Assembly: GCA_964466465.1 (NCBI GenBank) | Contig: CAYXNJ010000014.1 | Location: forward strand, 1 to 50,024 | Length of the DNA: 50,024 nt | Direction: 5' to 3' | Origin: Sulfurospirillum sp964466465 | Lineage (GTDB): Bacteria; Campylobacterota; Campylobacteria; Campylobacterales; Sulfurospirillaceae | Shown: positions 15,111 to 23,480 of the stretch, piece after piece | Position numbering within the stretch: position 1 is the first letter of the stretch | How the letters are laid out: every line of letters starts with the position of its first letter | Program-made: the position numbers and the translations under genes | Notes under the pieces: model-generated | What the model was told of the DNA's origin: nothing | What the model saw: only the letters and a program-made list of their open reading frames with translations | The model's database searches: none

Positions 15111-16079
15111 TTAACCAAGATAAATTTGTCCTGCATAAACGATGTAATAACGAAGCATCAAAACACCTAAAATAACCACCATTGAGTTAATCACCACATA
15201 CCCTACACGATAGACATGACTGCGAAGAGCAATAATAACCGTAAGTAAAGGAAGTCCTAACCCCACGCCAATAACCCCTAACCAAAAAATACCTGCCCAA
15301 AACCCCTCTGTAAGTGCCATCTTAGCCGCACTGGGTGCATCACCACCTGCATAAAAAAGCCCAATAAAAAAGAGCCCTAAAAGAGGCAGTTCCGTTAAAA
15401 TTACCCTTGTATCGAGGACAAGAAGGTACTTAATACTCTCGGTATTGATGGTGCTTTTAAAAAACAATAATCCAATGAGAATGTTCACAGCCACTCCCGA
15501 AGAGAGACTTGAGGTTAAAAATACAATAGGCAAAAGTGGACTGTTCCATAAAGGAATGGCATAGAGCGCTGAGAGTAAAAAGCCTGTGTATGAGCCTACA
15601 CACAGTGCTGCACCAAAGAGAAAATACTCAATAATCTTCGCATACGAGTGAAAACTCTTCACAAGGTTAATCAATCCTTCCAAAGGCGCTAAAAAAGGAT
15701 GTTTAATGACACTACGCTCAAATACAAGCAGCATAAAAACCACCACGATAGGTGTGTAAATCAGCAAAAAGAGTACACCCAAACTCATCACAGAAGTAAT
15801 GTTATAGCGAATCAATAACCAATAAAACGAAAGCGGACGCCCCAAGTCAATCACTAAAAGCAATAACCCTAAAAAGATAGCCGTTGGTGCTACAACAGCA
15901 CCTGCTTTAATCATCGCATCCCAAATGGAAGAGTTACTGCGCTCATGGCGATTCCATTTCACCAAAAGAGCCACAATGATAGAGCCTGAACTAAGTCCCG
16001 CTAAAAAAAGATAGATCGCAATTGCCCACGACCAATGAATGGTACTGTACTGCTCGACACTTCCCCACATTGGACTCAT
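15111..16079 (-). CDS. psrC: NrfD/PsrC-type membrane anchor subunit, operon 1
   Basis: A 322-residue NrfD-family protein with about eight transmembrane helices, the menaquinol-oxidising membrane subunit of a polysulfide/thiosulfate reductase-type complex. It starts MSPMWGSVEQYSTIHWSWAI and has the family patterns YLFLAGLSSGS and LLLVIDLGRPLSFY. The ATG overlaps psrB1 (ATGA). It aligns along its whole length with the operon 2 protein (VEQYSTIHW versus LEQYNTVVW, both ending YYI.YAGQ..G), so the two operons are paralogous. Confidence 0.9.
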   Translation of the reverse strand: MSPMWGSVEQYSTIHWSWAIAIYLFLAGLSSGSIIVALLVKWNRHERSNSSIWDAMIKAGAVVAPTAIFLGLLLLVIDLGRPLSFYWLLIRYNITSVMSLGVLFLLIYTPIVVVFMLLVFERSVIKHPFLAPLEGLINLVKSFHSYAKIIEYFLFGAALCVGSYTGFLLSALYAIPLWNSPLLPIVFLTSSLSSGVAVNILIGLLFFKSTINTESIKYLLVLDTRVILTELPLLGLFFIGLFYAGGDAPSAAKMALTEGFWAGIFWLGVIGVGLGLPLLTVIIALRSHVYRVGYVVINSMVVILGVLMLRYYIVYAGQIYLG

Positions 16080-16642
16080 GATTTGATTCCTTTGCGGTTG
16101 GGTATAAACGCTACTTTAGGCTTTGTTCCAAGGTGTGCTTTTGGAAAAAGCAGTACCTCTTTGTGTGATTTTTGATGCACCAAAGACTCTTTTTGCCTCA
16201 TATCGCCAAACGTGAGTGCATCGGTTGGACACGTACTCACACAAGCAGGCAACAGCTCTTTTGAAACACGCGTTTCATAACAAAATGTGCATTTCTCCAC
16301 CACGTTTTTAAGAGGATTGATAAAACGGGCATGGTAAGGACAGGCTAAAATACAGTACTTACACGATATACACGACTTTTCATCAATGTGCACCAAACCA
16401 TCTTTGCTCTGAAACGAAGCATTCGTTGGGCACACACTGACACAGGGAGGATTCTCACACATCACACACGAATGTCTTTCATACTGCATCCCAAGATTTG
16501 GGAACACTCCAAGCGTTTGCATACGCACTTGCACTCTGTAAACCTCATCAGGCACACTGTTTTCCACGCGACACGCGACACTACACGCTTGACAGCCGAT
16601 GCAGAGGTTTTCATCATAAAGCAATCTGTACTGTTTTTGCAT
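16076..16642 (-). CDS. psrB: Four-cluster ferredoxin subunit PsrB-type, operon 1
   Basis: A 188-residue electron-transfer subunit that wires the molybdenum subunit to PsrC. It has four Cys clusters: CIGCQACSVAC, CVMCENPPCVSVC, CISCKYCILAC and CTFCYETR...CVSTC, the pattern for four [4Fe-4S] centres of the DmsB/NrfC/PsrB family. The open frame reaches 16693 inside psrA1, but MQKQYRLLYDENLCIGC at 16642 is the family start. It lies two bases after the psrA1 stop, with GAAGGCG as SD. Confidence 0.92.
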   Translation of the reverse strand: MQKQYRLLYDENLCIGCQACSVACRVENSVPDEVYRVQVRMQTLGVFPNLGMQYERHSCVMCENPPCVSVCPTNASFQSKDGLVHIDEKSCISCKYCILACPYHARFINPLKNVVEKCTFCYETRVSKELLPACVSTCPTDALTFGDMRQKESLVHQKSHKEVLLFPKAHLGTKPKVAFIPNRKGIKS

Positions 16643-16644
16643 AT

Positions 16645-18930
16645 TTACGCCTTCACGATGCTCACACCCACATTGGTGATCATCGCTCCACACAGTGTTG
16701 CACTCTCTAAAGAGAGCAGTTTGGAAGGGTTTGTCCCTTTGCCATGGGTTCGTTTCAACTCTGGCGCATCACGTCCAAATCCCATATAAGCAAAGAGCGT
16801 ATCAGGACGAATTCCTTCTGTAATAAAAACAGTCGCTTTCTCTTTTGAGATAGCATTTTGAAGGTAAAATGTATCGCCCATTTTTAGTCCATGCGCTTTG
16901 GCTGTGCTTGGGTGCATCCAAATAGGATTTGTTGAAAGTAGCATGTTGAGATAAGGAATATTTTGTGTGTGACCATTCGTATGCACCGCACTTTTTCCGC
17001 TGCTCAGTACATACGAATGCCCTTGCGTCACATCCATATCCACCGCTCTTGGCACACCATAACCTTTAAACGCTTTTTCAATTTCAGCGGAGAAAATTTC
17101 AATCTTTCCAGTGGGCGTTTTAAGAGAGCCTAAAAAATGGCTAAACACCCCTTGCATATCTTTTTTAACGCTACTTTTAGGATAGCGCTCACAAAAACGC
17201 TCCACTGAAGAGGCGCATAGCGCTAAAAGAGGAGGTACATCAAACGAAGCAACTCCTCGCATCAAGAGTGTTTGTAAAAGTTCCGCATTACCTTTAGCTT
17301 GATATGCGCGTAATTCTGCGATGGTTTTCCACGCATAGTGGCTTCCAAAGCCCATGCGCTCGGCAAGTTCACGAATAACCTCTATCAAGCTTCTGTTGTG
17401 ATGTAGAGGCTGCACAATACGGTTGCGCATCGCATATGTAGGTGTTTTAAACGCACTTTTACTAATGCCCTCATCACGCTCCAGATAGGTAGCCTCAGGT
17501 AAAACCACATCCGCCATCATCGCTGTATCACTAAGATATATATCATTAACAACAATAAATTCTAACTGCTCCATCGCCTCTTTCATCTTTTGTGGATGTG
17601 CTAGGGTAATCAAAGGGTTATGTCTGGTTAAAAACCACCCTTTAATGTCATACGGTTGTTGAGAGAGTATGGCATCGGGAATGGCTTGAAGAATTCCGTG
17701 TGAACGCGACACAAAACGGTACGCGCCCTCTTCTCCTGCTCCATCAATGCGAGGCTCATTAATGCGTGGTCTTGGATAGGGGTCATTCAGTTCAGGAACA
17801 ACCTTTTCAAAAGCTAGCGCATTGATACGTTCTGCTGTTTTAGCAAAATAAATACCACCCTCTTTTTCCACATTGCCCATCAAAATATTGGCAATTAAAA
17901 TAGCGCGTGTTCGTTGATACTCCGCCTTTGTGGTCGTTGCTTTATGCCCCCAGTCAATAATACATCTTGGCGCTACCGCATATACTTCTGCTGCAATGCG
18001 TTCTACCACTTTAGCCTCAATGCCTGTGAGTGCTTGTTGCCATTGCGGGGTTGTCTCTTTGAGGGATTCCACAAGCGTGTCAAAGCCTATAGTATAGGCA
18101 TCGACAAATTTTTTATCGTACTTACCATCCCTGATCCAAACATGCAGTAAAGCAAGCACAAACGCTAAGTCGCTACCCGCTTTGATAGGATGCCACTCAT
18201 TGGCTTTGGAAGCCATAACTGAAAAACGAGGGTCAAAGACAACCAATTTTTTAGAAGGATCGGCAGAAAAATATGCCATTGCTTTGGTCAGAGGAATATC
18301 TAAGCCTTCAAAAAGGTTGTGTCCGAAGTTCAAAATGTAGGTACTGTTTTCAAAATCACGGTGGAGTTTTTCGCCAAAGGTATGGGCAAAAGCACTCTCA
18401 ATGGCAATAGGACAGGAGCTCCAGTGCGAAAAGACATTGGGTGAGCCAAAGGCTGAAGCGAAAGAGCGCAAAAGATCGTACTGTTCGCCTGTTTTAGCAG
18501 AAAAGATGACACTGCGTGCGCCATAACGCTCTTTCAGTGCAGAAAGCTTTGTGGAAATCAAACTGAGCGCTTCATCCCAGCTCGCTTCTCTCCACTTATT
18601 TTCACCACGTTTTCCCACGCGAATCAAAGGTGTAACCAATCTTTGAGAATCATAAAGCTGAGAAGCCCCTGCTACGCCTTTAGCACACAAAGAAGTTCCC
18701 ATCTCTTTGGCAAAAGAATTGCCTTGAATAAGCACCGTTTTGCCATTCACCACGCGAGCTTCCATAGGGCAACGACTGCTGCACATCTCACACACGGAGC
18801 GGATAAATTTATCTTCACCCTTAAGTGCTACATCTCCTAATGCGCCCAAGCTTCCAGGTATCAAAACAGTGGCGGATGCACCTGTTGTTGCTAACTTTAG
18901 AAAGTCTCTTCGCGCTTGAAGATATGCCAT
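16645..18930 (-). CDS. psrA: PsrA/PhsA-type molybdopterin oxidoreductase, catalytic subunit, operon 1
   Basis: A 761-residue exported molybdo-bis-MGD enzyme of the polysulfide/thiosulfate reductase group. The twin-arginine signal is RRDFLKLATTG. The [4Fe-4S] cysteines are C47, C50, C54 and C82 (CEMCSSRC ... SLCAKG). The Mo ligand is probably C173 in HWSSCPIA; a Cys there is typical of PsrA/PhsA. Later parts include DVVLPEATYLERDEG and YMGFGRDAPELKRTHGKG. The substrate (polysulfide, thiosulfate or another sulfur oxyanion) cannot be decided from sequence. SD AAAGGTGAAG precedes the ATG. Only 45 bases separate it from the FIST gene upstream, so partial readthrough is possible. It leads the run psrABC1-regulator-kinase-dCache. 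Confidence 0.88.
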   Translation of the reverse strand: MAYLQARRDFLKLATTGASATVLIPGSLGALGDVALKGEDKFIRSVCEMCSSRCPMEARVVNGKTVLIQGNSFAKEMGTSLCAKGVAGASQLYDSQRLVTPLIRVGKRGENKWREASWDEALSLISTKLSALKERYGARSVIFSAKTGEQYDLLRSFASAFGSPNVFSHWSSCPIAIESAFAHTFGEKLHRDFENSTYILNFGHNLFEGLDIPLTKAMAYFSADPSKKLVVFDPRFSVMASKANEWHPIKAGSDLAFVLALLHVWIRDGKYDKKFVDAYTIGFDTLVESLKETTPQWQQALTGIEAKVVERIAAEVYAVAPRCIIDWGHKATTTKAEYQRTRAILIANILMGNVEKEGGIYFAKTAERINALAFEKVVPELNDPYPRPRINEPRIDGAGEEGAYRFVSRSHGILQAIPDAILSQQPYDIKGWFLTRHNPLITLAHPQKMKEAMEQLEFIVVNDIYLSDTAMMADVVLPEATYLERDEGISKSAFKTPTYAMRNRIVQPLHHNRSLIEVIRELAERMGFGSHYAWKTIAELRAYQAKGNAELLQTLLMRGVASFDVPPLLALCASSVERFCERYPKSSVKKDMQGVFSHFLGSLKTPTGKIEIFSAEIEKAFKGYGVPRAVDMDVTQGHSYVLSSGKSAVHTNGHTQNIPYLNMLLSTNPIWMHPSTAKAHGLKMGDTFYLQNAISKEKATVFITEGIRPDTLFAYMGFGRDAPELKRTHGKGTNPSKLLSLESATLCGAMITNVGVSIVKA

Positions 18931-18975
18931 ACTTCACCTTTATCTAGTTTAATACTATTGTATGATAATTTGACT

Positions 18976-21777
18976 TTAAAGTGAAATAATAGGGCTTGGC
19001 TTACTAAAGAGATAACCTTGAGAGTAATCAACATTAAGGCTTTGAAGTTTTTCTTGCACACTCATGCGATCTACAAATTCTGCGACAATACCATAACCCA
19101 TTTTTTTGGCAAATGAGATAATCGTTTCAACCGTCATCGCACTTGTTTCATTGGTATCGATGTCTTTAATAAGAGAGCCATCAATCTTAATAAAATCAAC
19201 TTCCAGCTTCACAAGGTAGGCAAAATTGGAATACCCCGTACCAAAGTCATCAATGGCAATACGACATCCAAGCTTTTTCACCTCATGAATAAACGCAGTA
19301 ATCTCTCCAAAATTTTCAATACCCTCCGACTCAACGATCTCTATAATCACGTGATGAGCGCACTGATATTTTTTAATCGTTTCATATAAACACTCCTTCA
19401 CCGAAGAGGAGAGAATATCACCTTTTGTGAGATTGATAGAAAAATCAACATCAAATGCTTTAAGATACTCAAACGACTTATGAATCATAATTTTTGTCAA
19501 CTTCTCATAAAGTCTTGTTTTCTTCGCTTGATCTAAGAAGTAATAAGGACTAAGGTATGAACCATCTTCTTCTTGGAGTCTCATTAACACTTCATACTTC
19601 GTGATTTTATGGAGTTTATTGTCATAAATACCCTGAAAGAAAGGCACAATGCGATCATTTTCAATCGCAGCTCTAATTTTTTGAATGACTTGGAGATTTT
19701 GGCGTGTTTTTGCTTTCAAAGATTCATTGATTTCATAAAACATAACAGCTTGATTGTGCGTTTTTGCCTCTTTAAGAGCTATATGCGATTGCATATAAAT
19801 CTCATCTGATATTCCCTCAGCAACACCCACATTGATTCTTACAACAACTTCATACCCTTTGATGGTAAAGACTTTTTTCTCAAGATTGTGGATCATCCGC
19901 TTGATTTTATCTCGAAAGTTTCGAAATATTTTTTGGTCACTTTCGACCAATAAAACAGCAAATTCATCACCATTAATACGAAAAATAACATCAGGATGGT
20001 CGTCAAACATGTTCATTAAAAAATTGGCAATTTGTTTTAAAAGCTCATCCCCAACATCATACCCTAAGTAATCATTGATCTCAGAAAATCCTACTAGATT
20101 AATCAAGACTAAAAGTTTTGCACTCTTATCTAAACGAAGTCTATGAAAGAGCGCTTCACGGTTCCCAAAACCTGTCAATTCATCTTTAAAATGCTGCTCA
20201 ATAATCTGTTCTTTTAAAATCAAATCCGTTATGTTGATACTACTGGTAATATACTCTACAATGTCACCTTTTTCATCTAAAAAAGGCATCAACGTACTTT
20301 TAATATAAAAGACCTCTTGCTTTGGATTGATACAGTGTAAAACACCCCTCCAAATCTCTTTTCTTTGTAAGGTACTCCAAAGGTCATTATACGTTGCTAT
20401 CTCTGAATTAGGATGGCGAAATTGACTGTGTTTCGTGCCTAAAATCTCCTCTTTACTTAATCCAGTCACTTGACAAAAAGCATCATTCACGTAAGTAATG
20501 TTTCCACGAATATCCATTTTTGACACAATGGCACTTTCATCTAAAATCATCTTATACTGATTGAGAAAATTGACATTGACATCAAGCTCATGCTGTGTGG
20601 TGTTGACAAGATGCGTTAAAGACTTAAGTGTAGAACAGTTAACTTCAGGTTTTTCACCTAAAGAGTGGGAAATAATATAGTCTGATTCACTGAGCGCCAA
20701 AACCGTTGTAGTCACATTAAGCAGTTGATTTTTATGCTGTGAATGGAAAAATTCTCCATAGGTAAAAAAACCTGCTGTTGGAGCAATTTGTTGCAAAAGA
20801 CCTAATTCATAATTGAGTTGTTTTTGTAAAAAGCGTTTACGCACAGCACAGGAATAGGCAAAAATAGCTTCAACAGGTTTTTCATTGATTCTCTCTTGTA
20901 TTAAAACAGCTCTATCCATAATCTCTTCAACATTACCAATAGCAAAACGTACCTTTTCTCCTACATTCATATGCCCTGCAAAGAGGAGTGAACCATCTGT
21001 ATTCGCACCAATCAATGAACGACATACTTCTATACCATCACACGTTTTGACAAAGGGAAACTCCATCGCACTGCTTGGAAGATTATGCAAAACATCCTCT
21101 CCTAGATAGTGTTTGTAAACCTCTTGAATTGGCTGATGTTCGATTTCGTAGATAGTCCCTTTATCGACTTTTGTAATGGTGAGTTCTTTACCAATTTGTG
21201 TCCATCCTAAGGAGTAATCGTTATTGACATGCAAAGTTTTTCCGCTAAGTGTTGCAATCACAATACCCTTGTTTAAAATCTGGTCTTCACAAATAATAAA
21301 CGCACTCTCAAATAGAAAATCATCCGCGGCATTTCCCCCAGCAATAGGCATATCAGAACCTATGCTATTAAACCCATCAATAAAATTTTCACTATCATCC
21401 TTTCCAAAAGGATACGCCAAAGCAATACACACTTTGGTATCACTCTCAATAATAGAAGAGGCAGCTTCACGACCACTTTCAGAATTGACATTAGAAAAAT
21501 AATAAGCCTTTGCAACACTTTTTTCAAGGTGACAAAAACTGATTTGGATGCTTCCTGTTTTGATACGACCTGATTTAATTTCTCCTGCTGTACTGGCACC
21601 GATAATAACACATTGTGGAAAGGTTTTTTTTAAAAAATGAAGGATTTTTGTGATTTTAGCTGCATCAAATGTGCCACAAAAAAGCTGAATAAACAGATGA
21701 TCATTAGGCTTAAAGTAGGTTCTTGAAAAGTGCTCTAATGCTTCAAATGTCTCGTAGCTATAGTTAATCAGCTTCAC
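18976..21777 (-). CDS. FIST-PAS-GGDEF-EAL signalling protein
   Basis: A 933-residue cytoplasmic protein with no clear membrane helix. FIST-N and FIST-C (about residues 1-365; e.g. GASTAGEIKSG, AGGNAADD, FAYSCAVRKRF) are thought to bind small ligands such as amino acids. A PAS domain (~405-515) has GNITYVNDAFCQVTG. The GGDEF domain reads RINGDEF, so the first Gly is Asn. The EAL domain has YEVLMRL in place of EAL but keeps the Asn, Glu, DD (IDDFGTGYSNF) and Lys residues, so phosphodiesterase activity is likely. The GTG start at 21777 follows AAGGCGATACA. It sits between the two psr operons and resembles the protein at 32531-35053. Confidence 0.9.
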   Translation of the reverse strand: MKLINYSYETFEALEHFSRTYFKPNDHLFIQLFCGTFDAAKITKILHFLKKTFPQCVIIGASTAGEIKSGRIKTGSIQISFCHLEKSVAKAYYFSNVNSESGREAASSIIESDTKVCIALAYPFGKDDSENFIDGFNSIGSDMPIAGGNAADDFLFESAFIICEDQILNKGIVIATLSGKTLHVNNDYSLGWTQIGKELTITKVDKGTIYEIEHQPIQEVYKHYLGEDVLHNLPSSAMEFPFVKTCDGIEVCRSLIGANTDGSLLFAGHMNVGEKVRFAIGNVEEIMDRAVLIQERINEKPVEAIFAYSCAVRKRFLQKQLNYELGLLQQIAPTAGFFTYGEFFHSQHKNQLLNVTTTVLALSESDYIISHSLGEKPEVNCSTLKSLTHLVNTTQHELDVNVNFLNQYKMILDESAIVSKMDIRGNITYVNDAFCQVTGLSKEEILGTKHSQFRHPNSEIATYNDLWSTLQRKEIWRGVLHCINPKQEVFYIKSTLMPFLDEKGDIVEYITSSINITDLILKEQIIEQHFKDELTGFGNREALFHRLRLDKSAKLLVLINLVGFSEINDYLGYDVGDELLKQIANFLMNMFDDHPDVIFRINGDEFAVLLVESDQKIFRNFRDKIKRMIHNLEKKVFTIKGYEVVVRINVGVAEGISDEIYMQSHIALKEAKTHNQAVMFYEINESLKAKTRQNLQVIQKIRAAIENDRIVPFFQGIYDNKLHKITKYEVLMRLQEEDGSYLSPYYFLDQAKKTRLYEKLTKIMIHKSFEYLKAFDVDFSINLTKGDILSSSVKECLYETIKKYQCAHHVIIEIVESEGIENFGEITAFIHEVKKLGCRIAIDDFGTGYSNFAYLVKLEVDFIKIDGSLIKDIDTNETSAMTVETIISFAKKMGYGIVAEFVDRMSVQEKLQSLNVDYSQGYLFSKPSPIISL

Positions 21778-21904
21778 TGTATCGCCTTATTGATTAAATA
21801 GTGCAGTCAAAGGATCTAATATTTGCCTAATAGTACTTATTTTTATAAGAAGATTATTCTATCACAATATTCCGTGTTTGCATAGTAGAGCCATACAAAA
21901 AGGT

Positions 21905-21928
21905 GAAGCTCCTTAAAACAGGAGCTTC
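21905..21928 (-). terminator. Terminator of the psrABC2 operon
   Basis: A 9-bp perfect stem (21905-21913 and 21920-21928) with a 6-base loop lies just past the psrC2 stop. Read on the minus strand it is followed by ACCTTTTTG, a short T run. It separates psrABC2 from the FIST gene. The rest of the gap, 21778-21904, shows no further clear signal. Confidence 0.7.
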
Positions 21929-21942
21929 TGAAGAATGAAAGC

Positions 21943-22896
21943 TTATCCTACGAAGGTTTGACCTGCATAGAGAATGTAGTAACGAAGCGCAAGAACACCG
22001 ATTAAAACAATCAGCGCATTAAAGATGACAAAACCATGAGAGTGTTTCACACCATGAGGCAGTGCAAAGTTAAGACCAATTGGTAACATCAATCCTAAGC
22101 CGATAACACCCACCCAAAGCAGTGTTGAAAGACCGCCTGTGCTTAGTGCTGCACTTGCAACATGCGCAGCAGAGCCTCCTTGGTACGTCATACCCACAAA
22201 GAGAATGAACAAGAAGAAAAGTTCCGCAAAGATGACTTTGATATCAAGCCCATGCAAATAACCCACATTGCTCTCGTTGGTTGAATCTTTGAAGAACAAA
22301 AGCCCAACAACAAGGTTTGCTGAAATTCCCGCTGATACACCAGAAGCCAAGAAAAGCGCTGGTAAGATCGGTGTATTTAAAAGTGGGTAACTGTTCATTG
22401 CTGAGAGCAAGAAACCTGTATATGCTCCAACACCCACCGCTAAAATAAGGGTTATGCTCTCAATCGCTTTCGCATACGTGAGGGCGATATCTGCTAATGG
22501 TGCTAAAAATTTGAACGGTCCATTTTCGACCAACTCTTTTTTAAAGACACCAAGGAAAAAGAGAATGACCACAGGGGAATAGGCAAAAAGCGCTAAAACA
22601 CCCAGTGTCATCACGGAGCCAAAATTGTAGTGAATCAACAATTTCCAAAACATCAACGGACGCGTTAAGTCAAAAATTAAGAGGAAAAGACCTCCACCAA
22701 TGGTTACAGGCGCTAAAATAGCACCCGCTTTGATAATACCATCCCAAGGAGAGACATCATTGCCTTTCATCCATTTAATCACAATCGCTGAAATAATCGC
22801 TCCCGCAGAGAGTCCTGCTAAGAAAAGATAAACAGCGATTGGCCAATGCCATACAACGGTGTTATATTGCTCTAATGAGCCTGCCATGTGATTCAT
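21943..22896 (-). CDS. psrC: NrfD/PsrC-type membrane anchor subunit, operon 2
   Basis: A 317-residue polytopic NrfD-family subunit with about eight helices that links the complex to menaquinol. It starts MNHMAGSLEQYNTVVWHWPI, with YLFLAGLSAGAIISA and FLLIFDLTRPLMFWK. The ATG overlaps the psrB2 stop (ATGA). It ends 15 bases before a terminator hairpin. It is paralogous to 15111-16079. Confidence 0.92.
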   Translation of the reverse strand: MNHMAGSLEQYNTVVWHWPIAVYLFLAGLSAGAIISAIVIKWMKGNDVSPWDGIIKAGAILAPVTIGGGLFLLIFDLTRPLMFWKLLIHYNFGSVMTLGVLALFAYSPVVILFFLGVFKKELVENGPFKFLAPLADIALTYAKAIESITLILAVGVGAYTGFLLSAMNSYPLLNTPILPALFLASGVSAGISANLVVGLLFFKDSTNESNVGYLHGLDIKVIFAELFFLFILFVGMTYQGGSAAHVASAALSTGGLSTLLWVGVIGLGLMLPIGLNFALPHGVKHSHGFVIFNALIVLIGVLALRYYILYAGQTFVG

Positions 22897-23465
22897 GATC
22901 TGATCCCTCCTTTGTGGTTCGGTACAATAAACATTTTAGGGTTGGTTCCCAATTTTTCTTTTTGTCTGTAAGTCACACGCTCTGAGAGCACTTTATTGAT
23001 TTTGCTTTTTGGATCGTTCATATCGCCAAAGACAAGTGCATCGGTTGGGCACACGGTCACACACGCTGGCTCTTCACCACGGGCTAAGCGTGATTCATGG
23101 CAGAAGGTACATTTATCAGGCGCTTTAGTAACTGGGTGCACATAACGCGCTTGGTAAGGACAGGCTGCAACACAGTAGAGACAACCTACACACAAGTCAT
23201 TATCCACTAAAACGATGCCATCTTCATTGACATGAGATGCTTTGGTTGGACATACACTCACACATGGAGTGTTTTCACAATGCACACACGATTGTCTATG
23301 GTATTCGTAGCCTAAAGTACCATTTGGATACTCTTCAGGTTTAACCCACACTTGCAAACGGTAAACAGATTCTGGTATTTTATTTTCGGATCTACACGCA
23401 ACATTGCACGCTTGACAGCCGATGCAGAGATTGTTATCGTGGACCATTGCATATTTTTTTGCCAT
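22893..23465 (-). CDS. psrB: Four-cluster ferredoxin subunit PsrB-type, operon 2
   Basis: A 190-residue electron-transfer subunit with CIGCQACNVAC, CVHCENTPCVSVC, CVGCLYCVAAC and CTFCHESR...CVTVC, fitting four [4Fe-4S] clusters. It has a very strong SD (GGGGAGGAGAAAACA) before the ATG at 23465, 15 bases after psrA2. That strong re-initiation signal contrasts with operon 1, where the same junction is two bases. It is closely similar to 16076-16642. Confidence 0.94.
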   Translation of the reverse strand: MAKKYAMVHDNNLCIGCQACNVACRSENKIPESVYRLQVWVKPEEYPNGTLGYEYHRQSCVHCENTPCVSVCPTKASHVNEDGIVLVDNDLCVGCLYCVAACPYQARYVHPVTKAPDKCTFCHESRLARGEEPACVTVCPTDALVFGDMNDPKSKINKVLSERVTYRQKEKLGTNPKMFIVPNHKGGIRS

Positions 23466-23480
23466 TGTTTTCTCCTCCCC

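Noticed and set aside
18957..18985. Search for the AAATTKAC tandem repeat before psrA1.
   Set aside because: Only scattered 5-6 of 8 matches exist and none has the 10-bp distance to a -10. The palindrome-like ACTTTAAAGT here is AT-rich and could be chance.
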